Of a stretch of DNA of 64,000 bases, positions 36,526 to 44,375 are shown piece by piece. The stretch is taken from NCBI RefSeq assembly GCF_030696805.1, contig NZ_JAUYRO010000041.1:1-64000 (forward strand), given 5' to 3'. The position numbers and the translations under genes were made by a program. The notes under the pieces are model-generated. The model was not told the origin of the DNA. It was given only the letters and a program-made list of their open reading frames with translations, and made no database searches. Position 1 is the first letter of the stretch. The number at the start of each line of letters is the position of its first letter. The stretch comes from Methyloversatilis sp. (lineage in GTDB: Bacteria > Pseudomonadota > Gammaproteobacteria > Burkholderiales > Rhodocyclaceae).

Positions 36526-37514
36526 GCGCGGTCGTACGGCTCGTCGCCGGAGTGCTGGCGCTCTACGGCGCTGCGCTGCCTGCCATCGCCGCCCCGTCGG
36601 CCGAAGTGATGATGCAGCTGTCGCGCGTCGTGCTGAAGGTGTCCGCGTTGGGCGACGACGACCAGTTTTCGGTTGGCTCGGCGGTGGTGATCGGTCCCGA
36701 CACCGCGCTGACCAACTGCCACGTCACACGACACGCGCACACCATCGTGCTGTCGCGCGGGCTGGCCCGCCATGCGGTCGTCGGCGAGCGCGCCGACACC
36801 TCGCGCGACCTGTGCCTGCTGCGCACCGCCGAAGCGCTGCCCTACCCTGCGGCCGAGTTGCGCCCGGCAGGCACGCTGGTCCCGGGCGAGCGCGTGATCG
36901 CGCACGGCTACTCCGGCGGCATCGAGCCGCAGTTTGCGCGCGGCGTCGTACTCGACCTGCACGGCGCTGGCGGCAGCCACATCATCCAGACCACGGCAGG
37001 CTTCAAGCGGGGCGCGAGCGGTGGTGGCCTGTTCGATGAAGCCGGACGGCTGGTTGGCCTGACCACTTTCCTGACGTCCGCTCAGCGCACCGAATACTTC
37101 GCCGTGCCCGCCGACTGGGCCGACCGGTTGCGCGAGCGACCGGAACAGCCGCCGAAGCCGCTGACCGGCGAGGCGTTCTGGGCGCAGCGTGAGGACCACC
37201 AGCCGCATTTCATGCGTCTGCTCGAACCGCTCGCCCAGGCCGACTGGCCCCGCGTGATGCAGCTGGCCGACAACTGGATGCAGGAGGAGCCGCATGTCGC
37301 GGCGGCAGCGTTGATGTGCGCGCGCGCCGCCCACGCGCTGCAGCAGACCGAACTTAGCGCGCGCTGTATCACTCGGGCAATCAACATCGCCGGCAAGGAC
37401 GAGATCGAACTGCGGCGGATAGCCGGCTGGGCACTTGAGGCCGGGCGCGAGGATGCGCGCGTTGCGGCGGCTGCGGCACTGGCCCGACTGGGTGCCGCGA
37501 TCCCGGCGCGATGA
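36522..37514 (+). CDS. Secreted trypsin-like serine protease with C-terminal helical repeat region
   Basis: This 330-residue protein has a signal peptide (to about residue 24). The catalytic triad is readable as His67 (TNCHVT), Asp96 (SRDLCLL) and Ser166 (RGASGGGLFD). After residue 215 comes a helical TPR-like tail (LEPLAQADWPRVMQLADNW). The GTG start overlaps the SoxYZ-like gene as GTGA, so it is translated with the mxa tail. Processing or quality control of periplasmic methanol oxidation proteins is a guess. Confidence 0.82.
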   Translation: MSAVVRLVAGVLALYGAALPAIAAPSAEVMMQLSRVVLKVSALGDDDQFSVGSAVVIGPDTALTNCHVTRHAHTIVLSRGLARHAVVGERADTSRDLCLLRTAEALPYPAAELRPAGTLVPGERVIAHGYSGGIEPQFARGVVLDLHGAGGSHIIQTTAGFKRGASGGGLFDEAGRLVGLTTFLTSAQRTEYFAVPADWADRLRERPEQPPKPLTGEAFWAQREDHQPHFMRLLEPLAQADWPRVMQLADNWMQEEPHVAAAALMCARAAHALQQTELSARCITRAINIAGKDEIELRRIAGWALEAGREDARVAAAAALARLGAAIPAR

Positions 37515-37667
37515 TGGCGGCCGGATGAGGCCTGCTCCGTCGTGCCACGCGACACGGCGCACCACGCCTGACGGGATTTATTCACCGGATTTCCGGGCCG
37601 TCCTCGCCGCGCTGGCGGTCGGCCATCGCCGATAGTGCAGCCGGTCGCAATTCATCTTTCCTGCCCC

Positions 37668-38459
37668 ATGTCCTTCTGCCTTCGCCGCCTGACCCTCGCC
37701 AGCGCGCTGCTTCCGCTGTTTGCCGGCCCAACATCGCTGCACGCCTCCGACACGGTCGCCACGGTCAATGGCCGGGCGGTACCGCGCGCCCAGCTGGATT
37801 TCATCATCAAGGAACAGGTGCGCCAGGGGCGCCCGGCAACGCCCGAGCTGTCGGGCAAGGCACGCGAAGAGGTGATCAGCCGCGAGGTGCTGGCGCAGGA
37901 GGCCGAGCGCAAGCTCGGTCAGAACGAGGCGCTCAGGACACGCCTCGATTTCATGCGTCAGCAGGCGCTGATCAACGCGCTGCGCGAAGACTTCTTCCTG
38001 AACACGCGGCCGACCGAAGCCGAACTGCGCAGCCTGTACGACGGCCTGGCGACGCAGGTCGGCGAGCGCGACTACCGGGTGCGTCACATCGTGGTCGAGC
38101 AGGAATCGCAGGCGAAGGCATTGATCGATCAATTGAAGCGGGGCGCCCGCTTCGAGGCACTTGCGCAAGCGCAGTCGAAGGATCGCGACAGCGGCCCTTC
38201 GGGCGGCCTGCTCGACTGGACGCCCGCGGGCGCCTTCTCGCCCGAATTCGCCGCCGCGCTGCCGACCCTGACCCGCGGCAAGGTCGCCGTACAGCCGGTG
38301 AAAAGCAGCGCCGGCTGGCACGTCGTGAAACTCGAGGACCTGCGGCCGGCGCAGCGGCCGAAATTCGAAGACCTGCAGCCGCGGCTGGCCGAATCGCTGA
38401 TCGAGCAGAAGTGGCGCGCCTATCTGCAGGACGTGCGCGCCCGCGCGGTCGTTAAATGA
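37668..38459 (+). CDS. Periplasmic parvulin-type peptidyl-prolyl isomerase
   Basis: This 263-residue protein has a signal peptide (MSFCLRRLTLASALLPLFAG), a SurA-N-like helical arm (VNGRAVPRAQLDFIIKEQV), and a parvulin domain (RVRHIVVEQESQAKALIDQL, then SKDRDSGPSGGLLDW, then SAGWHVVKLEDLRPA). It would speed folding of secreted proteins. A GTG 33 bp upstream is possible, but 37668 opens a better signal peptide. It overlaps the next gene by 4 bp. Its place behind the mxa genes hints at a folding role there. Confidence 0.88.
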   Translation: MSFCLRRLTLASALLPLFAGPTSLHASDTVATVNGRAVPRAQLDFIIKEQVRQGRPATPELSGKAREEVISREVLAQEAERKLGQNEALRTRLDFMRQQALINALREDFFLNTRPTEAELRSLYDGLATQVGERDYRVRHIVVEQESQAKALIDQLKRGARFEALAQAQSKDRDSGPSGGLLDWTPAGAFSPEFAAALPTLTRGKVAVQPVKSSAGWHVVKLEDLRPAQRPKFEDLQPRLAESLIEQKWRAYLQDVRARAVVK

Positions 38460-38812
38460 GGCAGGCAGCGTATGTCGTGCTGGCCGGTGCCACCTGTCTT
38501 GCCCTGCCGGCAGCCGCCGATGAAGATGTGGCTGCAGCCGAGACGGTCGCAGCAGTCGAATGGGTCGAAGAAGCCGACGCGCAATGCGTCATGCAGGGCG
38601 GCGTGCTGATCGGCGTGCGCAACCGCGACCGGCAGCGCACGCTGCGCGTCTGGATCGAGCGCTGGTATCTCGACGTGCGCACGGCCGACCGCGGCCGTCA
38701 CGACCTGCCGCCCGACGGCACGATCAGTCCGCTGGGCTGTTCGGAAACCCGCCAGGGCGCGCAGCGCTGGACCCTGCACGACGCCCGCTTCGTGGCGCCG
38801 GACGGCCGGTGA
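38456..38812 (+). CDS. Small secreted protein, unknown function
   Basis: This 118-residue protein has a signal peptide (MRQAAYVVLAGATCLALPAAA). The mature part has two cysteines (AQCVMQGG and LGCSET) that could form a disulfide, and a beta-rich centre (LRVWIERWYLDVRTA). It starts inside the parvulin stop as ATGA. I do not recognise a family. Context suggests a periplasmic accessory of the methanol oxidation locus. Confidence 0.68.
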   Translation: MRQAAYVVLAGATCLALPAAADEDVAAAETVAAVEWVEEADAQCVMQGGVLIGVRNRDRQRTLRVWIERWYLDVRTADRGRHDLPPDGTISPLGCSETRQGAQRWTLHDARFVAPDGR

Positions 38813-38816
38813 CCGG

Positions 38817-39245
38817 ATGATGGAGAAACACCTCTGCGCCGTCGCACTCCTGCTCGGCCTCGCAGCCCACGCCCTCGCAGCCGATGACGCCGGGCGCGCC
38901 TATGTGCGCGCCGGCAGCGATACGCTGATCCGCGCCTGCACGCAGAATGGTCACACGCTGAGCATTCTGGCGCGACCGGGGGTTGCGGTACCGGCTGGCG
39001 GCAGCGCCCCGGCCGGCCTGCCGGTCGAACCATTCATGCAGGGGCTGACTTCACTGGTCCGGCAGCAGGTCGGGCTGCTGCCGCACGGCGACTTCCTGCG
39101 CCCTGACAGCGATGGCACACGTCGCCTGAGCGATGCGGTCGAACAGTGGATGGACCGTTTCAACCGCGAGCACGGCGTGCAACTGGCCTGGTCCATCGCC
39201 GATTTCGGCGTCAGCGACAGCCCGCAGGCGGACTGCGCACGCTGA
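38817..39245 (+). CDS. Small secreted protein, unknown function
   Basis: This 142-residue protein has a signal peptide ending AAHALAAD (residue 21). The mature part has Cys residues at RACTQNG and the extreme C-terminus (QADCAR), and a central helical region (QWMDRFNREHGVQLAWSI). Two ATGs are adjacent (38817, 38820). It begins 4 bp after the previous gene and ends 16 bp before the convergent purM, so it closes the mxa-linked string. No family is recognised. Confidence 0.65.
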   Translation: MMEKHLCAVALLLGLAAHALAADDAGRAYVRAGSDTLIRACTQNGHTLSILARPGVAVPAGGSAPAGLPVEPFMQGLTSLVRQQVGLLPHGDFLRPDSDGTRRLSDAVEQWMDRFNREHGVQLAWSIADFGVSDSPQADCAR

Positions 39246-39261
39246 GCGCCGGCGCCCGGCC

Positions 39262-40317
39262 TCAGCTCACCACGGTCTGCGCTTCGCCGTCGCCGCAGCG
39301 CGCGATGCGACCGATGCGATACACGGTTTCACCGGCCCCGGACAGCGATGCCACGGTGCGGTCGGCGTCCGGCGCAGCCACGATGACCACCATACCGATG
39401 CCGCAGTTGAACACGCGGTACATTTCCTGTTCGGCCACGTTGCCGGCGTCGCGCAACCAGGCGAACAGCGGCGGCAGCGTCCAGGACGACGCATCGATGT
39501 GCGCCGACAGCCCGGCCGGCAGCACGCGCGGTACGTTGTCGAGCAGGCCGCCGCCGGTGATGTGAGCCATGCCCTTCACCAGGCCGGGCGCCTCCTTCAT
39601 CAGCGCCAGCAGCGGCTTCACGTAGATGCGGGTCGGCTCGAGCACGGTATCGCGCAGGCTGCGGCCGTGGAAATCGGCATCCAGATCCGGTGCGTCGCGC
39701 TCGAGTATCTTGCGCAGCAGCGAATAGCCGTTCGAATGCGCGCCGCTGGAGGCCAGCCCGAGCACCACGTCGCCCTCGGCAATGGTTTCGCCGGTGATCA
39801 GCGCCGACTTTTCGGCGATGCCCACCGCGAAACCCGCCAGATCGTATTCGCCAGCCGGGTACATGCCCGGCATTTCGGCGGTTTCACCGCCGATCAACGC
39901 GCAGCCGGCCAGTTCGCAGCCACGGGCGATGCCACCGACCACGCGCGCTGCCGTATCGACATCAAGCTTGCCGCAGGCGAAATAGTCGAGGAAGAACACG
40001 GGTTCGGCGCCCTGAACGAGGATGTCGTTCACGCTCATCGCCACCAGATCCTGCCCCACCGTGTCGTGACCGTCGAGCTGGAAAGCCAGCCTGAGCTTGG
40101 TACCGACGCCATCGGTGCCCGACACCAGCACCGGTTCGCGATAACTTTTCGACACTTCGAACAGCGCACCGAAGCCGCCGATGCCGCCCAGCACCTCGGG
40201 TCGCATCGTGCGTTTCGCCAGCGGCTTGATGCGTTCGACCAGCGCATCACCGGCGTCGATATCCACACCGGCGGCGGCGTAGCTCAGAGGGGGGCGTGAA
40301 TCCTTGGAAGCGGTCAT
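39262..40317 (-). CDS. purM: Phosphoribosylformylglycinamidine cyclo-ligase (AIR synthetase)
   Basis: This 351-residue enzyme makes aminoimidazole ribonucleotide in purine synthesis. It starts [20 protein letters not shown], with the motifs [25 protein letters not shown] and [13 protein letters not shown]. The start at 40317 is set by the family N-terminus; the frame stays open upstream without similarity. It is divergent from the AI-2E-type permease gene, a common arrangement in betaproteobacteria. Confidence 0.97.
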   Translation of the reverse strand: MTASKDSRPPLSYAAAGVDIDAGDALVERIKPLAKRTMRPEVLGGIGGFGALFEVSKSYREPVLVSGTDGVGTKLRLAFQLDGHDTVGQDLVAMSVNDILVQGAEPVFFLDYFACGKLDVDTAARVVGGIARGCELAGCALIGGETAEMPGMYPAGEYDLAGFAVGIAEKSALITGETIAEGDVVLGLASSGAHSNGYSLLRKILERDAPDLDADFHGRSLRDTVLEPTRIYVKPLLALMKEAPGLVKGMAHITGGGLLDNVPRVLPAGLSAHIDASSWTLPPLFAWLRDAGNVAEQEMYRVFNCGIGMVVIVAAPDADRTVASLSGAGETVYRIGRIARCGDGEAQTVVS

Positions 40318-40490
40318 GACATGCGGGGCGCACAGCGCCGGAAAAGATGAGGACGGGACGGGACGTAAAGCGAAACTTGCTACACTCGTGGCCGATTTCG
40401 TCGCGGATCGAAAGTTTTTTCGACAGCGTTCGTTTTTCGTCGGCGCACGCTCTTCAAGGGTGCGCATTCTACCCCTGACCGCACCACCTC

Positions 40491-41576
40491 ATGACCTCTG
40501 CTGGCATCGACCGCAAACAAACCCTGCTGTGGGCCGGCGTGGGCCTTGCCATCCTCGCGCTGCTGTGGCTGCTCGGCCCGGTACTGTCGCCCTTCATGCT
40601 GGGCCTGGTGCTGGCCTACATCTTCGAACCGCTGGTCGAGCGGCTGTACCGGCGCGGCGTCCCGCGTACGCTGGCCGTGGTGCTGGTCATCCTGTTGGTG
40701 ATCGGTATGGTGATCGGTCTCATCCTCATCCTGATACCGATCATCCAGCAGGAAGTGCGCATGCTGATCGAGCGCCTGCCCACCTACCTGACGGCCGCGC
40801 ATGATCAGCTCGTGCCGTGGGTGAAAGAGCATCTGGGCATCAGGTTGCGGTTCGACGTGGCCAGCCTGCGCGGCTTCATCACGAAGAACTGGACGAGCGC
40901 ACAGGACTTCGCGATGGTGGCGCTGGAGTACGTGACCAGCCAGGGCGCTGTCATCGTCGGGGTGATTGCCAACGTGCTGCTGACGCCGGTCGTCATGTTT
41001 TACCTGATGCGCGACTGGTACAGCCTGCGCGAACGTGTCAGCAGCTTCATCCCGCGCCCGTGGCTCGGTCGCACGTTGCGGATGGCCGACGAAATCGACG
41101 TCGTGCTGGCCGAATTCCTGCGCGGTCAGTTGTCGGTGATGGCCGCGCTGGCTGCCTTTTACGGCATCGGTCTGTGGCTGGCCGGCGTCGACTACGCGCT
41201 GCCGCTCGGGCTGCTGTCCGGCCTGCTCGGCTTTATTCCCTATGTCGGTTTCTCGGCCGGACTGCTGCTGTCGCTGATGGTGGCCGCATTGCAGTTCCAG
41301 GGTTGGCCGCCGGTGATCGGCGTGGCCATCGTGTATGGCGTCGGCCAGGTGCTGGAAAGCTTCCTGCTGACGCCCTGGCTGGTCGGCGAACGCATCGGCC
41401 TGCATCCGCTGGCCGTCATTTTCGCGCTGATGGCCTTCGGCCAGCTGTTCGGTTTCGTCGGCGTGCTGGTGGCGCTGCCGGCATCGGCCGCGCTGCTGGT
41501 CGGTCTGCGCGAGGTGCGCCGACACTACCTGGCCAGCCAGCTTTACCAGGGCGACTCGCCGAAAATCATCGAGTGA
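40491..41576 (+). CDS. AI-2E / PerM family permease
   Basis: This 361-residue membrane protein has about eight TM segments. It begins LWAGVGLAILALLWLLGPVL and has the family stretch LLTPVVMFYLMRDW and GLLSGLLGFIPYVGFSAGLL. Members transport small molecules or ions (AI-2 export, Na+/H+ exchange); the substrate here is unknown. The stop overlaps the hda start (TGATG), so translation is likely coupled. The perM-hda-phosphatase order is typical of betaproteobacteria. Confidence 0.9.
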   Translation: MTSAGIDRKQTLLWAGVGLAILALLWLLGPVLSPFMLGLVLAYIFEPLVERLYRRGVPRTLAVVLVILLVIGMVIGLILILIPIIQQEVRMLIERLPTYLTAAHDQLVPWVKEHLGIRLRFDVASLRGFITKNWTSAQDFAMVALEYVTSQGAVIVGVIANVLLTPVVMFYLMRDWYSLRERVSSFIPRPWLGRTLRMADEIDVVLAEFLRGQLSVMAALAAFYGIGLWLAGVDYALPLGLLSGLLGFIPYVGFSAGLLLSLMVAALQFQGWPPVIGVAIVYGVGQVLESFLLTPWLVGERIGLHPLAVIFALMAFGQLFGFVGVLVALPASAALLVGLREVRRHYLASQLYQGDSPKIIE

Positions 41577-42265
41577 TGCGCCAGCTTCTGCTCGACATCC
41601 GCCCGATCGCCGCGCCCAGCCTGAACAACTACGTTGCCGGGGCCAACCGCGAACTGCTGGCCCGGCTGCGCAGCACGGCCGCCGGCGAACCCGGGCCGTC
41701 CATCTATCTGTGGGGTGAAACCGGCAGCGGCCGCACCCACCTGCTGCGTGCGCTGGCGGCCGAAGCCACGGCACGCGGTCTTTACCTGGATGCCGACCAG
41801 GTGAACAACACCGCAGCCGATACGCTCATCGCCGCGCTGCAGGCGACCCGCGCCGGGGTGTGGCTGTTCGACGATATCCGCCTGCTCGAGCCGCTGGCCC
41901 AGGGCGCTCTGTTCCGTGCGATCAATCTGGCCGCCGCGCGCGGCATCACTGTGGTGGCCGCAGCCGACAGCGCGCCACGCGAACTGCCGCTGCGCGAAGA
42001 CCTGCGCACGCGCATCGGCCAGATGCTGGGCTTCCGCATCCAGCCGCTGCAGGATGAGGAGCGCATGGAGCTGCTGCAGGCGCATGCCGCGGCACGCGGC
42101 ATGAAAGTCGATGTCGACGTATTCGATTACCTGATGCGCCACGGCCGACGCGACATCCGCTCGCTGTTGGGCATCCTTGATCTGCTGGACGAACATTCGC
42201 TGACCCGCCAGCGGCCGGTGACCTTGCCGCTGCTGCGTGAAATCATGCAGACCCGACTTCTCTGA
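41576..42265 (+). CDS. hda: DnaA regulatory inactivator Hda
   Basis: This 229-residue AAA+ protein is related to the DnaA ATPase domain and, with the sliding clamp, stimulates hydrolysis of DnaA-ATP after replication starts. The N-terminus MRQLLLDIRP carries a clamp-binding-like QLLLDI. The Walker A is GETGSGRTHLL, with Arg in place of the usual Lys, as in other Hda proteins, and Walker B is VWLFDDIRLL. It overlaps the permease stop. Confidence 0.93.
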   Translation: MRQLLLDIRPIAAPSLNNYVAGANRELLARLRSTAAGEPGPSIYLWGETGSGRTHLLRALAAEATARGLYLDADQVNNTAADTLIAALQATRAGVWLFDDIRLLEPLAQGALFRAINLAAARGITVVAAADSAPRELPLREDLRTRIGQMLGFRIQPLQDEERMELLQAHAAARGMKVDVDVFDYLMRHGRRDIRSLLGILDLLDEHSLTRQRPVTLPLLREIMQTRLL

Positions 42266-42281
42266 ACCGGACTTATCACCC

Positions 42282-42983
42282 ATGGAACTGGTGCTTTTCG
42301 ACCTCGACAACACCCTGCTCGCCGGAGATTCCGACTTCGAGTGGGCGCAATTCCTGATCTCCAGAGGCGTGCTCGACCGCGAGCTGTACGAAGCACGCAA
42401 TACCACCTTCTTCGAGCAGTACAAGGCCGGCACGCTGGACATCCATGAATTCCTCAACTTCCAGCTGGCTCCGCTGGCGCGCCACCGGCGCCAGGAACTT
42501 GACGCCTGGCACGCAGAGTTCATGGCGCAACAGATTCGTCCGCGCCTGACCGACGGCGCTCGCGGCCTGGTCAATGGGCATCTCGAAACCGGTGCGCTGT
42601 GCGCGATCGTCACTGCCACAAACAGTTTCATCACCGGGCCGATCGCGCGCGAGCTCGACATTCCGCACCTGATCGCCACCATACCGGCGCAGGTGAATGG
42701 CGAATTCACGGGTCAGCCACGCGGCACGCCGGCCTTTCGCGAAGGCAAGGTCGAGCGCGTAGAGCGCTGGCTCGAAGAACTGGGGCTCTACATGGGCAGT
42801 TTCCGCCGCACGTCTTTCTACAGCGATTCGCTGAACGACCTGCCGCTGCTGAGCCGGGTCAACCATCCGGTAGCGGTCGATCCGGACCCGACACTGGAAG
42901 CCCACGCGCGCGCGAAAGGCTGGCAGATCATGCATCTGCACACTGCGGGCGCCACCGACGGCAGTACCGAGAACGACGACTGA
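42282..42983 (+). CDS. HAD-IB family phosphatase (SerB-like)
   Basis: This 233-residue HAD hydrolase has motif I FDLDNTLLAGDSDFEW, motif II IVTATNSFIT and motif III/IV SFYSDSLNDLPLL. It resembles phosphoserine phosphatase, but members beside hda are often annotated only as HAD-IB hydrolases, and the substrate is not settled. ATG at 42282 opens directly on motif I. It follows hda by 16 bp. Confidence 0.9.
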   Translation: MELVLFDLDNTLLAGDSDFEWAQFLISRGVLDRELYEARNTTFFEQYKAGTLDIHEFLNFQLAPLARHRRQELDAWHAEFMAQQIRPRLTDGARGLVNGHLETGALCAIVTATNSFITGPIARELDIPHLIATIPAQVNGEFTGQPRGTPAFREGKVERVERWLEELGLYMGSFRRTSFYSDSLNDLPLLSRVNHPVAVDPDPTLEAHARAKGWQIMHLHTAGATDGSTENDD

Positions 42984-43046
42984 GCGATCACGGCGCGACT
43001 GTTTGCGCCGTCGCTATACTGCAGCAGCCACGACCGGATAAATGCC

Positions 43047-43478
43047 ATGGAACGCAATACGCGCCAGCGCAGCGCGATACTGGGATCGATCGAAACCGCC
43101 GCCCGGCCATTGTCGCCGGCGGAAATCCACGAGCTGGCACGGACCGACATTCCTGCACTCGGGCTGGCGACTGTCTATCGCAACATCCGCATGCTGATCG
43201 ACGATGGCCGGCTCCGTGAAGTCGATCTGCCCGGCGAGCCGCCACGCTATGAACTCGCCAATCTGGGTCATCACCACCACTTCAAGTGTCGTCAGTGCGA
43301 TCGCGTGTTCGACATCATGGAATGTGCCACCGACTGGAACCGTCTCGCCCCGGCCGGCTTTTCGGTCGAAGCACATGACGTGACGCTGTTCGGCCGCTGC
43401 GACCAGTGCAGCGGTGACCAGAAAAAGGGCGATGCCGTGCCCGCGCACGTGCATCACCCCGGTCATACGCACGACTGA
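43047..43478 (+). CDS. Fur-family regulator, probably the zinc regulator Zur
   Basis: This 143-residue protein has a winged helix (TRQRSAILGSIETAARPLSP, LATVYRNIRMLIDDGRL) and a metal-binding dimerisation domain. Structural zinc cysteines appear as CRQC and CDQC, a regulatory site as GHHHHFK, and the C-terminus is His-rich (PAHVHHPGHTHD). Fur, Zur and PerR are hard to separate by sequence alone. The next seven kilobases hold zinc-uptake-type genes, so Zur is the best reading. Confidence 0.85.
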   Translation: MERNTRQRSAILGSIETAARPLSPAEIHELARTDIPALGLATVYRNIRMLIDDGRLREVDLPGEPPRYELANLGHHHHFKCRQCDRVFDIMECATDWNRLAPAGFSVEAHDVTLFGRCDQCSGDQKKGDAVPAHVHHPGHTHD

Positions 43479-43509
43479 CGGGCCGGCACGGGCCGCCCCG
43501 CCCGCACGG

Positions 43510-44229
43510 TCAGCCCTGCTGACGGCGGCGCATCACGCCGATCAGCCCCAGACCGGCGGCCAGCATCGCCCACGTGCCGGGTTCCGGCACCGGCGCCAGC
43601 AGCGTGCCGACTGCAGCTTCGAACACCTCTTCATCCAGACCGCTGTTGAACGCCAGGTAGAACGGTGTCGAGTAGCCAGCGGCGTCGGATGCCCCGATTT
43701 CCAGCGTGATGAGATAGGCGGCTGCCGTGGCGGCGCCGTCACCGGAAATCGTGAAGTCGAGGTGGGAGTGAATGTCGCCAGCAGCCGAAACCTGGGCGAT
43801 CGCGCCGACCGGATCCGTCACGCCGGTCGAGCTGAACAGCGTGTTCGTGCCCAGCACGTCGAGGATGCCGAGGGTCAAGCCGGATGCGGCGGTCGACCAG
43901 GCAGCACCGTCCCAGGATTGCAGCACGCCCAGACCACGGTAACGAATGATGGCGCCGACCGGCAGCGCGTCGTCTTCGGAAACGAAACCGGGGTCGTCGG
44001 TCGAGAACAGGCCGCCGGCGAAGTCGCGGAAATCGGCTTCGTACAGCACGTAACCGTTGGCAGTGCGCTCGGCCAGACCTTCCGGATCGACGACGATGGC
44101 GCCGCCGGCCACGCCCAACTCGACATCACCAGCGTGCAGATGCTGGGCTTGTGCGGCACCTGCTGTCAGGAACAGCGCTGCCGACAGGCCGGCAGCGCGA
44201 AGAAGTGGAGCGAAGGACTGCAGATTCAT
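43510..44229 (-). CDS. PEP-CTERM surface protein with His-x-His motifs (paralogue 1)
   Basis: This 239-residue protein has a signal peptide ending AQA, followed at once by QHLHAGDVEL (His30, His32). A second HSHLD motif lies at 154-157, and the C-terminus is a PEP-CTERM sorting signal (PVPEPGTWAMLAAGLGLIGV then RRR). Exosortase systems cut such signals and export the protein. It is similar in layout and sequence to the protein at 46506-47351. It diverges from the ZnuD-like receptor over a shared control region, so a role in extracellular zinc binding is a sound guess. Confidence 0.83.
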   Translation of the reverse strand: MNLQSFAPLLRAAGLSAALFLTAGAAQAQHLHAGDVELGVAGGAIVVDPEGLAERTANGYVLYEADFRDFAGGLFSTDDPGFVSEDDALPVGAIIRYRGLGVLQSWDGAAWSTAASGLTLGILDVLGTNTLFSSTGVTDPVGAIAQVSAAGDIHSHLDFTISGDGAATAAAYLITLEIGASDAAGYSTPFYLAFNSGLDEEVFEAAVGTLLAPVPEPGTWAMLAAGLGLIGVMRRRQQG

Positions 44230-44318
44230 GATGAAGACTCCCGGCAAGGATGATGGGAAAACGCGGTGCAGGAGCGGACGGAGACAGTGCTTGACGACGG
44301 TCCACATGCGCTCTTTGT

Positions 44319-44340
44319 TGATACCGCGTTATTATTATCA
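44319..44340. promoter_or_regulatory. Candidate Zur box between PEP-CTERM protein 1 and the TonB receptor
   Basis: An AT-rich element with 5-bp inverted ends, TGATA (44319-44323) and TATCA (44336-44340), contains GCGTTATTA. It resembles the two elements at 47383 and 47427. It lies 36 bp before the receptor ATG. Zur binding is inferred from context. Confidence 0.5.
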
Positions 44341-44375
44341 CAATTTCGACGCCGCGCATCCTCTTCCGGTCCACC

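Noticed and set aside
40380-41774. 464-codon minus-strand open frame across the permease and hda
   Set aside because: Its His/Gln-rich product is the antisense of membrane-protein codons; the plus-strand genes are clear.
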